64,000 bases of DNA from Schistosoma haematobium (taxonomy: Eukaryota > Platyhelminthes > Trematoda > Strigeidida > Schistosomatidae). Made by a program: the position numbers and the translations under genes. The notes beneath the pieces are model-generated. The model saw nothing but the letters and a program-made list of their open reading frames with translations, was not told the origin of the DNA and ran no database searches. Of the stretch, positions 10,019-22,000 are shown piece by piece; the stretch's first letter is position 1, and every line of letters starts with the position of its first letter. Location: assembly GCF_000699445.3 (NCBI RefSeq), contig NC_067195.1:55284465-55348464 (forward strand), written 5' to 3'.

Positions 10019-13000
10019 CTGAAATAAGTAAATGATTTAGAACAATTCCTTAGGGGTTTCCAAATATTGATATATATTTATATATAAAGAGCTGAAATAC
10101 ACTACTGATAGCCTCGAGATAGGCCTCATAAATTCTGCAGTGGAGGATAACTCGCTATTATGAGCTAAGTGAAATATAGCAATGTTTGGTTCTTAAAATC
10201 CGCGAAATCGACAAAAACACCTGTCGTGCAACCAAACAGTCAACATAAGATGGTGCTCGAGCTAAATTACAAGGAAAACGCGCTCCTGGTGCAGATTGTA
10301 TGATTCAGTGCACGGCTACGGATGTTTAGTGTAGCTCAACAGCAAAATCTTAGAATATACGTATTACAACTACTAAACGTATCCACTTCAAGTCAACATG
10401 TCAGAAACAGTAGTCGTGGTGGCTACAATTAACGAGTGCAGAGGTGCTATTTGTGACAAGAAGACATCACCAAGGATAATAGGGGAAACTCAGTGGAAGG
10501 CGGATTATAACTAGTTGGTGCAAGTATTAAAATTCATGGGTGGGAGAGGCTGTGGTAGAAGTATACATTAGGGGCAAGTCAATCAGAACGGAAAAGGCGC
10601 GAAAATCCAGATATTATGTACATACGATCGGTAGGATCACCTTTGAAAACTGCTCAGAATGTTCAGCAAGATGAAGAAAAATAGTTTCTTGAAACTTGTT
10701 TCTATACTATGCTCTCCTGTAAATCTGGTGATATCACTACACGTTCTCCAAACATAAGGGATTCTCCAACTGAGCGCAGAGATTACCATTGCTGGAGTAG
10801 GTGTTTTAATTCTCCTAAGGACGATGGACGTTTATTTTAAAGGTAATGAATCTCCCGTTGAAACGTTTCCCTCTTTGTAGTATCTGCTACCTGGCAAGCC
10901 GTTTTGGAAAGGGCTCTCATTGCATCCATGAGACTCGTCTGCGTAATCTGTAATAGAAATCACAGCAACAACAGAATCTTCATAAGTATTGGGGTAATTA
11001 CTCATTGAGCGATAGGGCGTCCGCGTGACCGAAATCTGTCCGACGATACTGAGTGTCGAAACCATCGAACGCCCCCAAATGCCCTGGTTTGGTCGAAAGT
11101 GGGGTGGGCCCGCCCACCCTCTCGAAATGCTCTCACACGGCCACGCTTATACAGCCTCTGCCAGGGAAGTCCTACTCACTGCCTTCTCGTGGCGGGGGTG
11201 TTTACAAAATTGAGAGGACGAAAAGCGAATGTCCGGCGCTTTAACCGGACTCCAAATCAATGGTGCACATGGGCTCCAGTATCCTGCGGGAACAAATGGC
11301 GTAAGAACCAATCATTGGTCACCGGCTACCATGAGACTGCATCTCCTCACGATGCTCCACTGCCTTGTGGGTTAGACCTTTAGGTCAAAGGCTTGGGGTG
11401 TGGCTCCCCTAAGAAAACCACCTGCTTCGGTCTGGGCACCCGGGAGTATCACAGCCCTCACACAAATCGAATGATTTATGTGGTGTATATCTACTTGGTG
11501 CCTTCTTGTACCAATGTTTATGCGTTTAAATAAATAAACCACCGAACAGTGTTGTCGCCCACCTGTGAAGTCGGTTTGCGAAATGCGCCGTACAGCAGAA
11601 ACAGTTGCCAATGCTTCCTTTTGATCTAACACCAGCGTTTTTCCGCCTTTGTTAGTGATCTGGATGAGTGCATTACTGTTTTTTCCATTGAAAATTTGTG
11701 TGAAACTACCACATCATATACAGATGCATCTGCTGCAACTATTAGTGGCATCGTGATGAGTTAGTAGAAGATGAGATCCAAGTAGTGCTTTCAATTCTTC
11801 AAAAGCTACTTGGCACTGTTCTGTCCGTTCCCACTTGGTATTCTTTCCAGGTATATGATTAAGTAGTGTTCGCTTTTCATGTAGGGAAGGGAAAAATGAG
11901 GAGTAATAACGAACGTAGAGTCGGCGGATCGTATGGGGCAGACATTTTCTTGGTAGTCTGGATATTTTCAGGGTCAGAGCGTTGTCGAAAGCTAACAAAT
12001 ATACACCTGGGGTACTTCACAGATTTTTAGTCGGTCATATAATTCTTAGGATGTTGTAACCATGAATATATCGTCTAAATAAACGACTATATTTGTAATG
12101 CCAGTTAGTTGCTGAAATATCGCTGATACCATCTTCACTCCAAAAAACAGTTGATTATAGTGAACTAAACTTCGATGTATTTATGGTCAGTAACTCACGG
12201 CATCAATAGTCGACCTCTTCATGGAGATAGGCTTCAGCTAGATCTAGTTTTGCAAAGTAGCTTCCACCGATTAAGATGGTAAAAAGATCATCCGGAATTG
12301 GTAAAAGGTTATGTTGTTTTAGAGCAGCATTTAATCCCGTCGAAAAGTCTACGCAGACCCACAATGTACCATTTTGTGTCTTGGTGACTATTATAAGGGC
12401 TGCCAAAACTGAGAATGAAACTGGTGATAGAACACCTTGTTTTTCTAGGTGTTGGAGTTCTGTGTCCACATACAGTAATGATGTATAAGGTACTGATTTT
12501 TTTGTCCGAACGCTGGATTTGCATATTTTTCCAGGTGAAGATTTACTTTTATTGTAGTGCAATTCCCCAAACCTTCTGCAAAAAGTCTATAAATTGATTT
12601 ATGATTTTTGTGATATACCGCTGCTATTCTTTATTTAAAATTTTGTTGAATACGTCTCGTAATGGAGTATCTTGAAGTCCAAAACTATCGCACCAGTCTA
12701 AAACTAATAAATTTGGTACTATTTAAACTTGTGTTAATTTAATTAAGTTATTTATTTACTCTGAACAAGTGGCTTACTTTAAGTCATGAAACGTTAGAAA
12801 TACAATTTTTCTACTCATCGGGATATGATAACAAATATATTTATAACTAATAAATTTAAGTTATCACCTGATATGTAACATATTCCACTTATAGTCAAAT
12901 CTTTGAGTGTTACTGAGCACGATAGGACTCCGATGAGTTTCAGTTTATCACCTGCCGCGCTCACTGCAAACTGACTTGTAGGGTGCAGACTGTATTTTCC

Positions 13001-16000
13001 CTTTTTAGTTCACCTTTTTCTGGAAAGAATGTTTATATTTGAAGCGGTATTTAATTGTATTCTTATCAAATAGCCATTTATCAGAACTTCAATACGCCTC
13101 CTGGTCGGCCTTTTGTGCACTTGATTTACCGTAAATACAGGGAAACATTCAAATGGTTTTATATTTGATATGCACCTTCTTCGGAAATTTGACTTCCGGT
13201 AACTTTTACTGCTCGTAATAAGTCTCGATGTCCAACAATGTAACATTTCTAACAGTAATGGTTTTTAAACGGAAAGAACCTTGCGAAATGCCAAGCACCT
13301 GACGGGAAAACTTTAGGCTTCTCTTTTGATGGTTTTTCGTGTAATGATTTGGATGCTGGGGTCATGGAATTAGGACTTCATTTACTTTGTACTGCTTGAA
13401 CGTCAAGTCTATTTTGATCACCGGAATGGACTAAGTTGGTGTCGTGTTTGAGGTTCGTTAATCGTTGATAACCTTCAGCAACTTCATTAAGTGTTAACGT
13501 TAGGTCCTGATGAAAACGATGTTACAGTCATGTACGAATATCCGTAAATATTTCGAGTTGTAAACTACAGGTAAGTAATTAATGATTTGAATTGGTCTTC
13601 AGAAAGAGTTTTTAATTTGAACTGCTCTCAGTCTTGATTAACTATTCCAACATGTGTGAGAAAACTGTCCTCTTTGTTCATTACTAATTTCATGTATCGA
13701 TAACGAGAATTAAAAATCGACGACCGATCACCAAACAACTGACCAAGTGAAGTGATAATATCTGCAGAAGTTCTTTCACGTAGATTTCGAGACAATATAA
13801 TGTTGCAACATTTGTCAAGTTCTTCTGCACCGAGCTTCCGTTAAAGAATGCGTACTTTCCAAGAAACTTCGTGATCGAACTCAACATCAAACATATCTTC
13901 GTAACGTCGAAACCAGGTGTCAAATATTACATCTGAGGATGGGTCATAATTAAATTCAGCAATATTATCGAGCTTAGATACAAATACAGGGACTGGACTA
14001 AAACCATTAGGTTTCACGGCGAGCACCAAACACACCAATTGGTCAACAATGACTATTTTTCATACAGCTTAATGATTATCCAATTCCACAAAAGAGAGAG
14101 CGCTTTACGAACGGGAAGTCCAGGCATAACTCAATTAGCATTTCTCAAATCTTTGCTGTGTTGTTACGCAACAAAAGTACCATTTTCGATCCAAAGAATG
14201 TGTCCCGATGGTAACATTCTTTTTGAATTTTATCCACGCTAAAAGTTGACTATATTTTCGCCTCAGCTTACTATTCGGTTTTTCAGTTTTTTAGGTCAAG
14301 GCTAGTTTTAGTGTATCGTAATCTTTTGCACCACCCGTTTTTACCCATTTTATCCGTTCTGAGTGTACTATTATTTGTTTTACAGTTGTAAATGTTAGCT
14401 AGAATCTATTAATCAATTCACTATAGTCGTGAAGAATCCATGAAAGTGACCAGGATGCCACGTCGCTTTCACCTTTGATATTCAGTGTGACAAATGCAAA
14501 GGTTGGTTCCACGAAACATGCACAGATCTCACAGACTTAGTAAATCGAGTCGTAGGTGGGTATGTGGTACGTGCAACATGAATGCTGAGGATTTGCTAGG
14601 CAACATCATCATTCTCTTGAAAAGGTCTACCAAAAACGTCAGCAAACCTGAAAATACGTAGTCCTAAAACGGGTAAACAAAGACGCGTAGTGAGGAAAAG
14701 AAGAGGGACCTCGACAACGTCAATATCGACAGAACATGTATCGACACTGATGACGATATCCTGAAGCTCAGCAACATCATAACATTGACAGTACTTGACT
14801 CTCTCAGCAAACTCGTACCTCCCTAAATCCAACGGTGGCCCCCAAAAACTCTGTAGACCATTGGAACCCCGTCAACAAATTTAAAAAAGATCGAGTGTCA
14901 CCATCTAAAAAGTAGAGCATTCCAGGTTTTGTAGTGAAGCCAACTGGTGATTTGGCTGTACAATCTCCCCCTAAGATTATCCAACCAGTCATCAAAGAGC
15001 ACGGGAATCCGAAACGCATTTCAACTACCAAGTAGAAAGGTCCCCAACCTGAACGCACCCGAAAACCTGTGAAAATGATCATGGTTCGCGATGATTCTCT
15101 CATAATCATAAACCTAAAAGAAGCTCTGACCTTCCTCTTAGTCTTCAGGAAAATGAGGACAAAATGCTTTGGGAAGAGCTAAACAGGAAGCTCAAACTTC
15201 CTAAAATAGAGCCTCTGACGGTTACACGGAAGGACTCCTTCGTGTAACGCTCAATGACACTGCCGACGTAGAGGATGTTCTGCTAGCTAGTCACTTACTG
15301 GACTCAGATGGGAATGTAAGAATACTGCCTGATATACTGTATTCTGAGCGCAATATCGTCAGGAACATTCCTGAGGAGTCTTGCGCGATGTTTTCCCGCA
15401 GAAGAAATAACATTGTGCAAGGTGTGCCAGAAAACGTGAACCCTTCCTTCTCAGACTCCGATATTCGGGATTCCAAATTCATCATTGAAGCTCATAAAGA
15501 TATTTACTCGACAGTTGGTGAGACCAGCCAAGATGGACGGGGATTTTAGACTTCGGCTGATGAAAATAACCTCTCCATCTCCCCATATAGCGGCTACAAC
15601 TTACGAAGCATTTCGTGCCAACGGACGCTGGTCGCCAACTGAAACCCATATACATCCGGATAGGCCAAATGATGCCAGGATCAAGTACAATAGCCAACTC
15701 AAGCTGACTATTCCGCTTGTGGGCTATCAAGATCATGAAAAAGAACAAAGAAAGGACAGTGGCTACCAACTCGGAAAACCATGTGTAGATAGGTTACCTG
15801 TTTATTCACATAAGATTCATACAGATAAACAGGACGGGGAAGCTCACGCGTTTTCAATTGAAAGTACAAACTGCTTATATATGAACGCCAGGAGTTTACC
15901 GAATAAAATGGATGAAATGCGCGAACTCAGTAATAATAACAATACTCAACTGGAAGGAATATCTGAAACATGGATATCATCTCAAATTACAAACCATGAG

Positions 16001-19000
16001 CTAGCAATACTCTGGATTTCTTTGTTACGCAACGACAGAAAAACAGCATTGAGGATGGAGTAGCCTTTTACCTGCGATCTTGCTTGAAAGTAGATCAAGC
16101 GCACAACTAAGAGTCTGTTAATCTTGACGAATCTGTATGATGTTCAGTAAAATTGTCTAACACCTCGAGGTGTCTAGCTGGTCCCCGAAATCTACAAGCA
16201 ACCTACAGTAATCAAGAACCGCACTCTTCGATTGCTAAGTCTTAAAAGGCCCTACTGGGTGGAATATTGTAGTGAACAAGAACACGAGTGGGGACAATCT
16301 AATGCATTCGACACGAAATTACAGAGCATCTCATTAAAATCTGAGAACCATATAGTAAATAGTTAATTTGCAAAATATCAATCCATCGTCTTAAACTTGA
16401 CTGTTCCTTTTTCAAATATCAGTCCATTGTCTCAGATTTCATTGTTCATGCATTTTCATACCGATTGCGTTCCGTTCCCGTTCTTTCCCTCTCGATCTTC
16501 CACTGAAATACATCCTATGCCTGACCACCGTTATATACTACTTATGTGACCCATACAACAATACAAACGAACTGGTAACAACTGTGCATACAAGCAAGGA
16601 ACATATGGACAAAAGCAATAAGAGAAGACAGGCTTCGGTATCAGATAAAGCTTATCGACAAATCTGTCTCCAATCTGAAAAGCTTATTCTGTCATGCAGT
16701 TTTTCTTCGGCAAGCCGAAACCGGAGTTTCCCAACTGCTAGGTTATAATGACTCAACCAAAAACGGCAGCGACACCGCCGACCTTCTCATAGAGCGGTAC
16801 TTTCGGACATTTCAACCAACCTATACTAACTATATTGATGAGAGCTTCACATACAACTCAACGGGACTCAGAAGTGAACCTGAACGCTGATTTGATGTAC
16901 CGAAAACTGCAGCATCTAAAAAGAGACACTTCTCCTGGCCCTTATATGGTCCATTATGCTGAGGGGAACAGCTTCAATCTTGACAACACTGTTTAGTGTG
17001 ATGTTCTCACATTCTCTAAACCGAAGCACATCACCAGGAAATTGGAAGCTGGCTCACATAACACCAATTTTCAACGGAGGTCGATGCAGCGAATCTTCGA
17101 GGTACCGGCCGATAGCACTTCTCTCTATATCCTCAAAAATTACAGAGTTTTTGATATGTGACGATTTACACGACTACTTACTATCCATAAACTTATTTCC
17201 ACCCCAACAGCACGGTTTTAGGAAAGGTCACTCTTGTATAACCAACCTGCTGACCGCGGTGGACAGATGGACAAATATCCATAATTACAAGGGGAAGGTT
17301 GATGTCATATACCTTGATTTCTCAAAATCTTTTAATAGGGTCGACCATATATGTCTTATCAATAAGCTCAAACGATTAGGTATCAGATCACCTTTAGTTG
17401 ATTGACTCACTTCATATCTAAAAAGTCGGCCAGGGTTAACTTCACTTTCTCTCAGGCTATGGAACTTCCCAGTGGAGTCCTCCAAGGTTCAGTACTAGGA
17501 CCTATTCTTTTATTGACTTATACAAACGGTCTTCCACAGCAGGTGTCGTCTGATTCACTACTTTTCGCTGATGATGTGGAACTCTGATGGGAAGTATGCA
17601 ACAAGAGGATAATCTGGCACTTCAGGAGGTTCTGACTCGAATTCATAGTTGGGCAGATGACAACTTACCTTTAACACTTCAAAGTGTAAAGTAGTCTATC
17701 TGAGACATGTTTCGGACTACAAATACAACTTAGGTAACTCCCCTCTAGGGTTATCTTAAGTTCAGAAAGAACTCGGAGTGTTGTTATCCTACGATCTGAA
17801 GTCATACGCTAACTACGACAAAAATGTCTTTCGAGCAAACCTTGCACTGGTAACGTAGAAGCGCATTTTCGACCAGTTCGACGGAAGAACTTTCCACATT
17901 ATCTTCAACAGTTTTATACGACCCCGTTTAGAGTACGGAAACAGTATTTCCTTCCTCACTCCAAAATGATAAGTATACTGGAACGTACCCAACGGCGAGC
18001 CACGAAATCAGTCCGGGGACTCAAATCCAAATCGTATTAAGAGCGCCTTCAGTCACCAAACCTTTGCTCATCAGAGTGCAGGAGTCTTAGAGGTGACCTT
18101 CTAACGACTTACAGCATCTTTAATACTTTTAGGCATCCCCTTAAACACCAACCTAAGCCTATTCCCAACACAAAGCTTAAGGGTAACACCCAGAAACTAG
18201 AGACACAAAACAGCAGAATGGACTGTATGCACACCGTCTACTCCTTAAGAACAGTCAAATGTTGAAATTCGCTGCCGGCTGAGCTAGTCCAAGCGACATC
18301 CCAGGAGTCTTTTAAGAGGAAACTTGACATGTTCTTAAGGACTGAAACAGTATCTTACTATGATTCGCTAATTTTTTCCTTTTCCTCTTTTGTTGTTAAC
18401 ATACCTAGGTACTTACGTGGAGGAATCGGTGATCCACTGCCACTATATGAAGAAAATAGTTAAGTGAATGCTTCTATTTCGTCCAGAACCATGTGAACCA
18501 TCAGTGACGACTGTCTCATTCTTTATTTGGTTAAAATACATCGGTCAAAATTTGGTGATTAAGTCGAGAAACTTCAGTGTATGAGAAAAATGTTCCAAAG
18601 ACTAATTCCTAAATGATCTATCAGTGGTGCTTCGACTTGGGATAAATTTAAGAATCCCGGTAGTAAAAATTACTTAGGTCGGCGAAGCTATCTGAAAATT
18701 GGTTCATAAAGTATGTGTGAAGAATTTTAGGGGATCAGTTGTTATCACCTTGTTATAAGGAAAAGTAGTATGGTAACATTTTCTTACATATCACATTTCC
18801 AGTTAAGGACTCACCATGACAACCGGTCATTTCCTGAGCACAATATGCATCGTTTAGTACACGGACATCACCGTTCAGTATTATTGGAATATCAGTACCC
18901 AAGTAAGAATGTTTAATTTTACAGTCGACCAATTCTTGAACCACATTCCATGAAGCACAGTCCCTGCTACGTTGTTGAGGTGTTCTTGCATGTAGTGTAA

Positions 19001-22000
19001 CCCAGTCAACACCCATTACAGATAAACGTCGGACAAGTTCAACGGTAAGTTTGATCTATAAAAAATGTATATTTTAGTTACATAGATTATTTAACACACG
19101 ATACTAAACACATTAAGGACGTTCTTTTCTACTAAAGAAGAGGTAGTACATATTACTAGGATGTATTAGAAACATTTATTCATATTTGGATACAAAAAAT
19201 AATTAGGAATAATATCTATAATTAATTTACACTTGATACAGTCTTTCAATCCGATAACTACAAAAGACCAGCATATAAAATCGATTGACAAAAAAGAGCT
19301 TTCTTAACTCCCATTTAGTATTTCTAGTTATTTGCTTATCGAAAAAAGGAGATGTACAATAGGAATGATATTATTAACGATATAAAATAAGATTTTGTCT
19401 AAGTACTACGGAAGTTTAGGAAATATATTGATAAAGATAAGTATTTTTCGACTTGAAACTACTACAATCAGGATTTCTAAATAAAATATCAGTTATCTCA
19501 GAGTAATTTCATAAGATATGGCGACAGTGATTTCCTCATCGATCTAAGCAAGTTGCTTTCTGATATTTTTAGTATGATATGAGGATACAATCATTAACTG
19601 TTGAGATTCCGTAGCTGTATTTAGGTTAGAGCAGATAATTTTCGAGCTAATTTCAATGAAATCATCAACATACATTTGAAAGCAGACATCTAAAGAGTCG
19701 GTTTCAAATAATTTAAAAAATGTGTACTGTTAGTCATAAAACATGTTGTTCTGAAAAGATTTGATGTAGCTTCGTTGGACGACTAGGTTAATCGGGTAAA
19801 CCGAATAATGCAAGATAGATTTCCTGATATTTACAAACGAAACAGGAGAGTTTTTCTATATGAATATAGTAAATACAAAAAGAATTAAGCTTATCTTTTT
19901 TATTGACTCAATAGTTAACCTAATTTCGTAAAGTATATAATAAACTTAATAATGAAGTACAATTTAATGCATTACACTTTTTCTATGAATACTAGTGATT
20001 TTAACTGTTGCAACTTCCGTCTTATCCAAACCGAAATATATAAAGAATACCTTTGGGATTGTCAATATAAAAGCTGAATATACCCCTAATTTCTGAATTA
20101 TTGAGTAAACTAGTAAAATCTTGAGGTATATATTGTTATTAAGTTATTAGGTCTATATTCCATTAATTTATATTGAACGATTCAATTTAACAGGTGAAAG
20201 TGAAGGTTTCCTCCACTAAGTCTTCGTTCACTTCAATAGTTTTATTACATCATTATGGTATTGGTGAGTAGTTCTGTTTCCTGTTAGGTGATGAGTTAAT
20301 AGTTGATGTATCCACCACTTGAGTTATGGCCTTAATTTTCACAGATTATATATTCTGTCTTAGTAATTTTATAAAAACTAGTGAAATTTTATCGATGAAC
20401 ATTAAAATGGTACTGAGTGAGATTTTCTTTTTTTTTAAATGAATAGCCTTGATTACGCTATTAGTATTCCTTCACCAAAGTACATATAACTATATTACTA
20501 CCGGATGAACGAAATAGACTATCTGAAAAAAAGACAGTTCAATAATTAAGTTATATCTAGAGCACAAATAAATGTTAAAAAACGCATGAAAATGTTTTAT
20601 CACTAACTGGATCGCATGAACTTCCTTCTCCAACAGATCTATTACTTGTAGTTGGCATACGAATTTTAGCAGAAATTGAGAATGGACCATGAGATCGTGT
20701 TATAGACCTAAATTTATTTTCTGCTTTGTTATTTTTATTTGAATCCTCTATATAGTCTAACATTTTACAACTTTCCATGTGAGAATTACGCCATCGCGGA
20801 ATCGTATTTCGAGCGGCATGTACAATATTGGCAACTTTTTCAGGTTCTTTTAATAGGGCTGATCCTAATCCACTACCTATCGCCCAGCTAGAATAGGAAA
20901 TGATAATGATAGCATGAAAAATTTAGTTCAAGATACTTAACTAATTTTGTATTCAAACACTAATACATGAAGGAAGAATATTCTTTTCAATAGATTCTGT
21001 TCAGACTCTACAATTATATATCTAAATTAATAATACAAAGTGATCAGACTTAAGGCAAGTACATCGTTTAAAACATCCGCATGCAGCTTTTCTAGGGTTA
21101 CTGCCGGTCACAAACCCGGATAAAAGAGGAGCGTTAGGTATAGGGTCACCAACCATATTTCGTAGAAAACAACCTTGCTAAAAAACGCTAACCAGAATAA
21201 ACAATTTAAATCATTTGAACTCTGTTCTCCGAGTTGAAGGATCTTCATTCAGAATAATTATGATGCCTCGTGGTGAAAGCCGAGAATCTGTGGAAGTCAC
21301 CAGTTCGATGCCCCTTCTAGCAACCAGAGCATTAATCAATATATGTATGTGGAATGTACGGACAATATGACAGACCGGACTAATCAAATAGGTGTGGAAA
21401 TGAGGAGATACAAGTTGGCGGTTATCGGAATAAGTGAAGTCCAATGGATGCAGACTGGACAGAAAAGATTAGATTTGGGAGAGGTACTGCTGTACTCTGG
21501 GTCACGAAGAAAATGCTTCGCACACTCAGGGAGTTTCTCTGATTCTGTCCAAAAAAGCAAGTATAGGTTGCGAGTTCCATGGACCCAGGATCATCAAAGT
21601 CTAATGAAGAATCTGAACAACTCGATATTAGTCCATTTAGTGCAAATTGGTCATAGTGCCAGTATAAGCCAATCTTTCTCAATTACTTAACGAGTCAGTA
21701 ATTTTCGTCAAAGTTTGTCAGATTCTAAGTCTTTCAAACGGCAGAAGCAGTAGCCATCTAGATTAAAAAACCGGAGCTGGCGGCATACCGATTCGAACAA
21801 CACATATAAGCGAACAATTGTTTTCAATTAGATCGTCATCAGGCTTTACTCTAATATACATGAATATTTATACGAAAATGTAAACCAATCAAGGCAATAT
21901 GGGTCAATAATCACAATGAAATAGAATAAGTCTCTACACATAATAAGTAAAATTACAAGTTGATAGTAGAAAGACAGGTATACTGATAGTAGTAAGAATA

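Larger units (their letters stand above)
10100..14040 (-). mobile_element. Degenerate Ty3/gypsy LTR retrotransposon (in DUS4L intron 5)
   Basis: Read from high to low coordinates, the pieces follow gypsy order: gag (14038-13690), zinc-knuckle-like and protease (about 13330-13010), reverse transcriptase (12562-12203), RT thumb (11998-11714), RNase H (about 11690-11548), and after a U-unit insertion the RNase H tether ([10 protein letters not shown], near 11040-11000). Weaker integrase-like text ([13 protein letters not shown] near 10760-10720) continues to about 10100. All frames are broken, so the element is inactive. No LTRs were identified. The part below 10830 is the least certain. Confidence 0.72.
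14420..18520 (+). mobile_element. CR1-like LINE, nearly full length, degenerate (in DUS4L intron 5)
   Basis: The plus strand carries an ORF1 with a PHD-type finger, an ORF2 with APE endonuclease and CR1-type reverse transcriptase, and a 3' tail shared with 4290-4445. Numerous stops and frameshifts make it inactive. CR1/jockey-group elements insert by target-primed reverse transcription. The family resembles schistosome Perere/SR3-type elements, but I cannot assign a name from sequence alone. A foreign-looking stretch at about 16320-16560 interrupts ORF2. Confidence 0.78.

Noticed and set aside
11025..11383. Overlapping plus-strand frames inside the U unit
   Set aside because: The equivalent frames differ among U copies in frame and stops. 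The unit is non-coding.
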